This document shows positions 1-5,015 of a stretch of 5,784 bases of DNA, one piece after another (the stretch's first letter is position 1; each line of letters begins with the position of its first letter). This DNA is from Ignavibacteria bacterium (GTDB lineage: Bacteria; Bacteroidota; Ignavibacteria; UBA10030; SZUA-254). The notes under the pieces were generated by a model that did not search any database, was not told the DNA's origin, and saw nothing but the letters and a program-made list of their open reading frames with translations. Position numbers and translations under genes: made by a program. The stretch spans positions 1-5,784 of the forward strand of contig VBOC01000109.1 in the NCBI GenBank assembly GCA_005877655.1, written 5' to 3'.

Positions 1-2192
1 TGCGCGACAAACTGAAACGGGTTGAGAATCTTCGACGTGTTGCCATCGGTGTGATCGTTTGGCAGCCAAATATAATTCAGCTGCGCTACGTTTCCCAATC
101 GAATCTGAGCCTCAAAGTCTTTCTTCCATTCATGGACGCGATCGAGGTCGGAATACTTCAAATCCCACGAGCGATAGTTAAATGGATAGTGGTAAAGATA
201 ATCAGCAAATCGGCGGCGCAACGCGTTGTCACTACTGATGGCGGTCGCGAAACGCTCGTCGCCAGTCAGAAAGCGCGCGAACAACTTTAGAAACCCCGGA
301 TTGCCCAGAAGTTGGTACGCGGCTGATCGAGTATCAGCCTGGCCATAGTAAGCCTTGGCCAACTCGTAAAACTCATTGCCCCTATCCTCGGCGGCTGCCG
401 CCGCAATGGTCTTGTCGTAGAATTTGCGGGCCGCTTCGCTATTGGGACCGTATCTCTCAACGAAAATGCGATAGGCGCGCGTGAACAGGAAATAGTTTTC
501 GCCGTAGATACGATAATCGATTCTCTTGTCATCCAGAATATCCCAAATATAAACCGGCGACATCGTCGCAGGCACCGTGCCGTAAGGATATCCTTTCCAG
601 CGATCGGAATAGCTCTCGTTGCCGAGCCATTCGACGAAAGGACTCGCATAGCCGCTGGTCGTGAAGGTATGCCCCAGTACACTGATCTCTCCGTTGGCAA
701 AAAAGTTGTCGATGGTCACAAACTCACGCGCCAGTTGGTGCTGAACCGGCGTGACTGATTCATCAAACAAAGTCAGTTTCGGATCGCCGTTGCCCTTGCC
801 GAGATCGCCTAGCACCTGATCGTAGGTGCGGTTTTCTTTGACGATGTAGAAGATGTGCTTGATCGGTACCATCAGGCCTTGCCGAGTATTGAAAATCGGC
901 GAACCGGAATTAACTTGATCGGTCCATGATTTGGCATTCTGGTCAAAGTCACTCTTTGGAATGATTGACACGCTGCCTCTCAGCAAATTCAGCACGTATT
1001 CCGGAACCCTGCTGGCAGCGTCGCCGCGCGGGCCGTTGGGATTGGGACGCCGCGGATGTATGCCTTTCGCGCTGACAACTTCAAGCTGGTCTTTATCGAC
1101 CAGAACCTTAGTCGGATACCAACCGGTTGGAATAAGCCCCAACTGTTTTCCGGTCCGGCGATCGAGAACCTCAACCGCGTTGGTGCCCGCCAAGGTGACG
1201 TTCGTTGAGACAAGACGATCGGTTCGCGTATCAATTACGGAAAGGCTGTCGGAGCCAGTATTCACGACATACACACGTCCATCGTCGGTGCACATCTCCT
1301 GCGGCGTGAGTCCCACCGAGATGCGCTTGACCAATTTGAGCTGCCGGCTATAAATGAGCAGCGTGTTCTCGCCAAGCAGCGTTACGAAAAGCTTTCCAGC
1401 GACAGAGCGGACTGCGTAAGGAAAGTAGCCGAGATCTGTTTCCCTCTCTACTTTCCCGCTGACCGTATTTAGTATTACCAGCCGACCGTTAATGTAAGCT
1501 CCCTGCTTGTTCTTTATCGCCATGGAGCCCACGGCCAGATGTTGTGAATCAATCGGCGCGATGCCTCCGGCGAAGCCTACTACGGGATACTCGCGAACTA
1601 CCTTAAACTGCCGATCCACTCGGAGTACCTTTTGATCAAAACCACCGCTGATGTAGAGGTCGCCATCGAGACCGACGGCTGCACTGGGAAACAGCGAGTT
1701 GATCTTCAGGGTTTTCTCTACGTGTCCGGCTTGAGTGTCAACGACAGAGACTAACGACGGTTCTTTGTAATAATAGCCCGTATTCAGAACAATCAGCTTG
1801 CCTGCAAATGGAACTGCTTCATAAGGCAATCTGCCAATCTCTATTTGTTGACCAGCTGGAGCAATTCGCCATCCGTTTGGCAACTCAAGCTCCGCATTCT
1901 GAGTAGCCTGAGATTTGCGCTGTTCTTCCGCCACGTACGGCAGGATTCGATCGTATGGGGTGCGTCGCGCGAACTCCCACAACTCGCGATTGAGCGACTC
2001 CTCTTCGGCAGGATCGTCAACTTTGCGCTCCGGTGTTTTGTTGAGAGAATCGGCTGGTTTGTCACGCTCTTCAACAGGACGGTCATCTCGATCTCGAAGG
2101 CGTGCCTTCTGACCATTAACGCGAGGAACCAGGGCGATTGCCCAGTGGACGGAGAGTATGACGGCTGCTAACAGCGCGAGTTTTGGCTTCAT
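1..2192 (-). CDS. YncE-type beta-propeller / alkaline phosphatase-family phosphoesterase, exported (3' end beyond window)
   Basis: Continuous frame of 730 codons from ATG at 2192 to the left edge; the C-terminus is outside the window. An in-frame TGA at 2232-2234 with no start codon between fixes this ATG. Residues 1-27 form a signal peptide (basic start, hydrophobic core LALLAAVILSVHWAIALV), followed by a highly charged linker to about residue 60. Residues ~100-430 hold YVTN/YncE-like propeller blades (LIVLNTGYYY, LYISGGFDQKVLRVD, VYVVNTGSDSLSVIDT). From H446 the phosphoesterase domain (PF04185 type) begins with HIFYIVKENRTYDQVLGDLG, then IDNFFANGEIS...GH508, and NDHTDG at 712-717. These match the family's metal and active-site motifs. 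Members include phospholipase C and acid phosphatases; the substrate here cannot be told. By family length some 150-200 residues are probably missing. It likely acts in the periplasm or outside the cell. It is not clearly co-transcribed with the broken gene upstream. Confidence 0.93.
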   Translation of the reverse strand, partial: MKPKLALLAAVILSVHWAIALVPRVNGQKARLRDRDDRPVEERDKPADSLNKTPERKVDDPAEEESLNRELWEFARRTPYDRILPYVAEEQRKSQATQNAELELPNGWRIAPAGQQIEIGRLPYEAVPFAGKLIVLNTGYYYKEPSLVSVVDTQAGHVEKTLKINSLFPSAAVGLDGDLYISGGFDQKVLRVDRQFKVVREYPVVGFAGGIAPIDSQHLAVGSMAIKNKQGAYINGRLVILNTVSGKVERETDLGYFPYAVRSVAGKLFVTLLGENTLLIYSRQLKLVKRISVGLTPQEMCTDDGRVYVVNTGSDSLSVIDTRTDRLVSTNVTLAGTNAVEVLDRRTGKQLGLIPTGWYPTKVLVDKDQLEVVSAKGIHPRRPNPNGPRGDAASRVPEYVLNLLRGSVSIIPKSDFDQNAKSWTDQVNSGSPIFNTRQGLMVPIKHIFYIVKENRTYDQVLGDLGKGNGDPKLTLFDESVTPVQHQLAREFVTIDNFFANGEISVLGHTFTTSGYASPFVEWLGNESYSDRWKGYPYGTVPATMSPVYIWDILDDKRIDYRIYGENYFLFTRAYRIFVERYGPNSEAARKFYDKTIAAAAAEDRGNEFYELAKAYYGQADTRSAAYQLLGNPGFLKLFARFLTGDERFATAISSDNALRRRFADYLYHYPFNYRSWDLKYSDLDRVHEWKKDFEAQIRLGNVAQLNYIWLPNDHTDGNTSKILNPFQFVA

Positions 2193-2238
2193 TTTTCCAG
2201 ACGCGGAGAATAGGATTCTTTTAGGCAGTCTTCACAAA

Positions 2239-2515
2239 TTAAGACACTACCGGTTCGAGCGGATTCCAAAAGAAGATTAGAAAGTCGGATCGTCCCTTCA
2301 GCGATCTTCGCTCCGATCTGCTGTCGCCCCCAAGCGGTCCGCTTTGAAGCTCGACGACTGGAATCTTCAGTTTTTCCTCGAGCAGGCCTCCCCTTGTTCC
2401 GATTGCAAACAATTCATGCCTGGCGAGCAATACCTTATTGAAGCGTACCCAGTCAAGCAGGTTTACCTTTCTTGTTGTCCTGCGCGACCAGCGCAATCCG
2501 CTTTCGCGGGTTCAT
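2239..2515 (-). pseudogene. mgsA: Methylglyoxal synthase remnant, frameshifted and C-terminally truncated
   Basis: The family converts dihydroxyacetone phosphate to methylglyoxal. Reading from ATG at 2515 gives MNPRKRIALVAQDNKK, then the frame breaks. A shifted frame continues LLDWVRFNKVLLARHELFAI, then LQSGPLGGD, and later FLIFFWNPLEP, all strong methylglyoxal synthase matches. Restoring the family protein needs three single-base corrections: an extra G (minus sense) at 2466-2467, a missing C near 2322/2323 (GGDQQIGAKIAEGTID returns once it is restored), and an extra C at 2287-2288. After NPLEP the match stops and a TAA follows at 2239-2241, so only about 88 of roughly 125-150 residues remain. 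The region with the catalytic His/Asp (PHDPD in relatives) is gone. The conserved AHD is AQD, and the phosphate loop TGTTG reads IGTRG. A dead gene is the best reading; sequencing error cannot explain the truncation or the residue losses. Confidence 0.9.
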
Positions 2516-2516
2516 A

Positions 2517-2535
2517 GCTATCACTGTTTGATAGC
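2517..2535. repeat. Short perfect hairpin just upstream of the mgsA remnant
   Basis: GCTATCA (2517-2523) and TGATAGC (2529-2535) form a perfect 7-bp inverted repeat with a 5-base loop, directly before the ATG of the mgsA remnant. It sits where a ribosome binding site would be, and no Shine-Dalgarno sequence is visible there. No T-run follows on either strand, so it is not an obvious terminator. Its role is unknown and it may be chance. Confidence 0.45.
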
Positions 2536-2601
2536 CGTTCTTTCGGCCCGCCGGCGCTCAAACCAACGATCTTTTGATTAGATGCCAATGGGCTTAGGTG
2601 G

Positions 2602-3672
2602 CTATCGCATTCGGCGTTGTCTCACCGCCAGCTGAGCCTGCCGCAATCGACTCAGTTCGTTTATGCGGCTTCGCAACGCGCGCACGTAGGCTTCCGTCGT
2701 CGCTCGATCGTAGCCGGCGGCACGGAAGCTGTCGCGCAGTTGATTGTCAGATAATTGGGCGAGGTGTGACCCGATCCATGACGCATCGTTCAAAGGCACC
2801 TTCCGCATGGCGTTCGTCGCTTTCCGTTGCCGGAAAAAGTAAGGCGGATAAACGATACTCAATAAGCCGAGTTTCTTGGGTTTCACATCGTAGTTAAACT
2901 TTACCTGTTCGCCTTCGACCTTACTGACCAATCCGCGGCGTGCGAAATCCTGCACGTTGCTCTTGGAACGACGGGCGCCGATTCCGCCGACCGCGCCCAA
3001 AGTGGCTCCCAGATCTGTGACGGTGTATTTCGCTTCACCGGAATTCTTGTCGTGAAGCACGCGATTGTTCTTCTTGAAGGTGTCCCAATTATTCAGCAAC
3101 ACCATCATCGTCTTCAGTCCATTCATCTCGCGCGTGTTTCTAAATGGATTTTTCGACCAACCCCACCGCTTTCCTCGGGTAACATCTTTGCGTCGCGGCT
3201 CGAATCGGGCGCCGCGCACCGAATCGCCATCGACATACTTCTGCCCCCGAGATAAATTCCGCAGGCCTTCGATGCGCGCTCGACCCAGGTAGTAGGATTC
3301 TTCGGCGTTGTAGCCGACGGCCCATACCAAACGGCTCGCGGCCGTCTCAGCCTGGGCTTCCGGACCGAGCTTAACCCGCCATTTCACGCCGCGCGCGTCT
3401 TCGACATCGAGCTTCGGCATGCCGCCTTCTTTGACTTCTTTGACGAAACGGAACGGAGGTGCGGGCGCCAGCGCTTTCGACCCGGGACCATAATAGAGAT
3501 CGCGGTTGCGTATATTCCCCGGATTGCGCCAAAGGACTGCAGATTTCCTATTCGAATGGTGTCTCTTTCTTTTCTTGAATTTGGAGGTAGAGAGCCCTTC
3601 CAACGAAAGAGCCCCGACAATTAATATGCTGGCGAGTATGAAAAGCCAACGCTTTTTCCTCAATACTTGCAC
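2602..3672 (-). CDS. Membrane-anchored or secreted hypothetical protein with atypical kinase-like (HipA/FAM20-like) motifs
   Basis: 356 residues, GTG start, TAG stop. I do not recognise a named family. Residues 8-26 (WLFILASILIVGALSLEGL) form an N-terminal hydrophobic segment after basic residues, either an uncleaved anchor or a signal peptide; there is no lipobox cysteine. A very basic stretch follows (31-43), then a Pro-rich linker (~68-74). The core carries a motif order seen in HipA/FAM20/PI-kinase-like folds: KWRVKLG with K101 as candidate ATP-binding Lys; E109 in AETAASRLVWAVGY as candidate helix-C Glu; LLNNWDTFKKNN with D197 and N202 (DxxxxN, catalytic loop-like); and TDLG with D220 (DFG-like). 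The C-terminal ~60 residues are Arg-rich and helical, with a possible small three-helix module (SDNQLRDSFRAAGYDRATTE). A kinase role is inferred from motifs only. The coding region is intact, unlike the neighbouring mgsA remnant, and stands alone with its own ribosome binding site. Confidence 0.9.
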   Translation of the reverse strand: MQVLRKKRWLFILASILIVGALSLEGLSTSKFKKRKRHHSNRKSAVLWRNPGNIRNRDLYYGPGSKALAPAPPFRFVKEVKEGGMPKLDVEDARGVKWRVKLGPEAQAETAASRLVWAVGYNAEESYYLGRARIEGLRNLSRGQKYVDGDSVRGARFEPRRKDVTRGKRWGWSKNPFRNTREMNGLKTMMVLLNNWDTFKKNNRVLHDKNSGEAKYTVTDLGATLGAVGGIGARRSKSNVQDFARRGLVSKVEGEQVKFNYDVKPKKLGLLSIVYPPYFFRQRKATNAMRKVPLNDASWIGSHLAQLSDNQLRDSFRAAGYDRATTEAYVRALRSRINELSRLRQAQLAVRQRRMR

Positions 3673-3679
3673 GGTAACA

Positions 3680-3684
3680 CTCCT
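3680..3684 (-). promoter_or_regulatory. Ribosome binding site deciding the GTG start at 3672
   Basis: AGGAG in minus sense, 7 bases before the GTG at 3672-3670. This supports the GTG start, which puts the hydrophobic N-terminal segment in the protein. Confidence 0.8.
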
Positions 3685-3794
3685 GTCCGAGAGAGACCGA
3701 AACCTAATCCATGAGCAGGAATTACGCTCAATACGGATGGCATCGAATGGTTATCAGCGTAGGGGCTTGACTTAAAGACAACGCCAAATCAAAT

Positions 3795-3827
3795 ACTAGC
3801 AAACGGTGTGACCGTTTCTTTGCTGGT
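3795..3827. repeat. Strong imperfect hairpin in the intergenic region
   Basis: AAACGGT (3801-3807) and ACCGTTT (3811-3817) are a perfect 7-bp inverted repeat with a 3-base loop GTG. The stem can extend outward with ACTAGC (3795-3800) against GCTGGT (3822-3827), giving about 13 pairs (one G-T) with a 4-base bulge. No T-run follows on either strand, so it is not a standard intrinsic terminator. It could be an operator-like dyad, a transcribed structure, or a remnant of a mobile end. It lies about 120 bases upstream of the GTG start at 3672. Confidence 0.6.
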
Positions 3828-4012
3828 AGCTAATCGCAACAAAAGTATTAGGAAGACGCAAAAGGATGAACGCCTCGATAGTTTTGTAAAATCAGTCCGT
3901 AGCCATACTTTCCATTCCTGGGCCAGCCGGTAGGGTTCTCGCCCACACAATATCCACGAATTCGGTTTTCATGCGATCCGGTTGAACCATACTTTTGTCT
4001 GAGCGTGAAGCA

Positions 4013-4099
4013 GCCGAACGCCCGGCTTAACCAGCGTGCACGAGCCAGCGTGGATAAGAGGCTCGCTGGCTGCGCGTCCGGTTCAAGCCCTTGTTAGGC
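4013..4099 (-). other. attC-like recombination site (integron cassette attachment site)
   Basis: Read in minus sense, this 87-base imperfect palindrome starts with GCCTAAC (4099-4093, matching the R'' consensus RYYYAAC) and ends with GTTCGGC (4019-4013, one base off GTTRRRY). Inside these, GGCTTGAACC (4089-4080) pairs with GGTTAAGCC (4032-4024), leaving one extrahelical G on the R'' side in the minus sense, as expected of an L''/L' pair. A central stem AGCCAGCG/CGCTGGCT (4050-4043 in plus AGCCAGCG, 4064-4071 in plus CGCTGGCT) closes a 13-base loop. Length, box order, the extrahelical base and the position directly after the gene all fit attC. The exact L-box bases differ from the class 1 aadA-type sites, so I infer a divergent chromosomal-type site. 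Confidence 0.8.
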
Positions 4100-4678
4100 T
4101 GATGGTTGTCGCGGAAAACCACTCAACTCCATCACTCTCTGCCCTTGCAATATATGTCGCCTCTCATGTACCAGTATTATCTGATATGCGTCGAGAAGGC
4201 TGTAAGTCACTAAACTCGTTGCCGGTGATGAGATGACAATGTTTTGCAGCTTGAGCTTTGCGCTTGCTTTCATCCTCTCAATTAGACGATTCTGTTGATC
4301 AGCGAAATCTGCGACAATCTTTACATCAATGTCGCTACTCGCGGGACGAAAAGCCGCTGGCGCTTTCAACTTGCGTGTAGATTGCGGACTCAGTGTGTTG
4401 ATTAACATCCTGCCAAAGAGACTTGGCAAGAAAGGCATCCGCTCCCACAGCGTGGCTTTCTTTTCTCCTTTAAGGATTTTTTCAAACGTGGGAAAGTATG
4501 CCTCATTTGCGGTGACCAGATGATGCAAACATTGACCAACGCTCCATTGTTCTGGATGAAGCTTCCAATTGAGCTGTTGAGGCGATAAGCACCCGAACGA
4601 CTGTTTCACTTCATCGGCGATCATTGGTGCCTGAGAAAGCAAGTTGGTAATGTTTGCACCTATTGGGCTGTTCGTCAT
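4094..4678 (-). CDS. DinB-family (DinB_2-like) metal-binding protein
   Basis: 194 residues, ATG start at 4678 chosen because a strong Shine-Dalgarno sequence precedes it; an in-frame TTG at 4717 lacks one. The protein matches the DinB/YfiT-like four-helix bundle: helix 1 (IADEVKQSFGCLSPQQLNWK), then HPEQWSVGQCLHHLV with H53 of the His triad, a middle helix region (116-137, DIDVKIVADFADQQNRLIER), and the C-terminal LLDAYQIILVHERRHILQGQ with H171 and H175. The pattern H(x)n HxxxH is the family's divalent-metal site. Relatives include bacillithiol/mycothiol S-transferases and many enzymes of unknown substrate, so the reaction cannot be stated. The length is slightly above the usual 150-180 because of an insert at about 72-110. 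The stop codon TAA sits within the attC-like R'' box (GCCTAAC), typical of cassette genes. Likely cytoplasmic. Confidence 0.93.
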   Translation of the reverse strand: MTNSPIGANITNLLSQAPMIADEVKQSFGCLSPQQLNWKLHPEQWSVGQCLHHLVTANEAYFPTFEKILKGEKKATLWERMPFLPSLFGRMLINTLSPQSTRKLKAPAAFRPASSDIDVKIVADFADQQNRLIERMKASAKLKLQNIVISSPATSLVTYSLLDAYQIILVHERRHILQGQRVMELSGFPRQPSA

Positions 4679-4686
4679 TTCGTGCC

Positions 4687-4692
4687 CCTCCT
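4687..4692 (-). promoter_or_regulatory. Ribosome binding site for the DinB-family gene
   Basis: AGGAGG in minus sense, 8 bases before the ATG at 4678. It decides this start over the upstream in-frame TTG at 4717 and lies inside the cassette, so the gene carries its own translation signal. Confidence 0.85.
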
Positions 4693-4720
4693 CATTTAAT
4701 ACTTCATTAACAGGCAATCA

Positions 4721-4727
4721 GCCTAAC
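4721..4727 (-). other. Cassette 5' boundary core site
   Basis: GTTAGGC in minus sense, a perfect GTTRRRY core. It is the exact complement of the R'' box GCCTAAC at the far end of the cassette, as expected when a cassette's own attC is split by insertion. Cleavage would fall between G (4727) and TT. Confidence 0.7.
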
Positions 4728-4770
4728 TACGTATTGGACCACCCGGTGTGGCCTAAGTACGCACTGAAGC
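4721..4770 (-). repeat. Degraded attC-like palindrome upstream of the cassette
   Basis: In minus sense a 50-base imperfect palindrome runs from GCTTCAG (4770-4764) to GTTAGGC (4727-4721). CGTACTTAGGCCA pairs with TGGTCCAATACG, allowing one bulge, one mismatch and one wobble, and the outer arms pair loosely (5 Watson-Crick and 2 wobble of 9). The two near-identical segments GCCTAACTACG (plus 4721-4731) and GCCTAAGTACG (plus 4751-4761) also form a direct repeat with a 30-base period. It could be the eroded attC of a former upstream cassette, or a chance feature of the insertion target. Confidence 0.35.
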
Positions 4771-5015
4771 GTCCCTATGCCCCGGACGAAAGCAATCTCA
4801 AACTCAACATGGATGGTTGAAGGATCACATTTCATGTCCGACGTCAACATACATCTTCCGACCTGCTTACTTTTGAATAACCACACCTCAATATTTTTTT
4901 TCGCTTTGAACACCTCAAGTCCAAGTCGTTCCCGCACGCGCTGATGAGGACCCCTGGGTTTGCCTTGTCAGAGGGAAGGCCCAGCCACATTCTCAAGTTA
5001 GCTCCGTTTCTTCTA
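4728..5015. other. Stretch without a convincing gene upstream of the cassette
   Basis: About 288 bases between the cassette start and the AarF/UbiB stop. A minus-strand GTG frame from 4937 (76 codons) crosses the cassette boundary and ends inside it at 4707. It lacks a ribosome binding site and any recognisable motif, so it is not called. No divergent integrase gene is present. An A/T-rich run lies at about 4889-4902. A weak inverted repeat GCCTT/AAGGC (4962-4966, 4976-4980) lies after the AarF/UbiB stop, but without a T-run. The promoter of the DinB gene may lie here but is not clear. Confidence 0.5.

Larger units (their letters stand above)
3673..4012. other. Non-coding stretch between the kinase-like gene and the cassette
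   Basis: About 340 bases with no convincing gene on either strand. It holds the ribosome binding site of the minus-strand gene at its left end, a strong hairpin at 3795-3827, and on its right side the sequence that lies 3' of the attC-like site. A stop-free minus frame (stop at 3848-3850) runs back into the attC-like site, but it lacks a start codon and any family match. The promoter of the 356-residue protein should lie here; I see only weak -35/-10 candidates and do not call one. Confidence 0.6.
4019..4726 (-). mobile_element. Single-gene integron-type cassette carrying a DinB-family gene
   Basis: The unit runs (minus sense) from TTAGGC at 4726, the half-site left by cleavage of G/TTAGGC, through one gene, to the G at 4019 of the attC-like site. 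It is about 708 bases. Three features fit a cassette: a matching core site at the start (GTTAGGC) and at R'' (GCCTAAC), extending to a perfect 11-base inverted match (GTTAGGCTGAT, plus 4093-4103, against ATCAGCCTAAC, 4717-4727); a short 5' leader of about 49 bases with a strong ribosome binding site; and the gene's TAA inside R''. No integrase gene is present in the window, so it may be a stray cassette in a secondary site or part of a cluster lacking an integrase. Confidence 0.75.

Noticed and set aside
287..700. 137-codon minus-strand frame
   Set aside because: It lies wholly inside the phosphoesterase coding region in another frame, and the real frame has clear family motifs there. Other frames overlapping the called genes were dismissed for the same reason.
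3892..3972. 26-codon minus-strand ORF starting with ATG at 3972
   Set aside because: Too short, without a ribosome binding site or recognisable motif; it overlaps another equally plausible frame.
3848..4030. Stop-free minus frame with a Gly/Tyr/Asn-rich reading (about 53 codons from the 3' core site of the attC-like site to the stop)
   Set aside because: It has no start codon in a sensible place, extends into the attC-like site and matches no family I know. A stop-free run of this length is not rare by chance.
4679..4717. TTG start at 4717 adding 13 residues to the DinB protein
   Set aside because: No ribosome binding site precedes it, while AGGAGG lies 8 bases before the ATG at 4678. The extra codons would be read through that ribosome binding site, and the DinB fold begins after the ATG.
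4707..4937. 76-codon minus-strand frame with a GTG start upstream of the cassette
   Set aside because: It has no ribosome binding site and no family motif, and it runs across the cassette boundary and ends within the cassette. It could be a dead cassette gene but this cannot be supported.
4962..4980. Inverted repeat GCCTT/AAGGC as a terminator for the AarF/UbiB gene
   Set aside because: Only a 5-bp stem with a 9-base loop and no T-run after it in the minus direction.
4728..5015. attI site or integrase gene next to the cassette
   Set aside because: A divergent tyrosine-recombinase gene would be expected on the plus strand here, but no such coding frame exists in the spacer. What follows is the AarF/UbiB gene.
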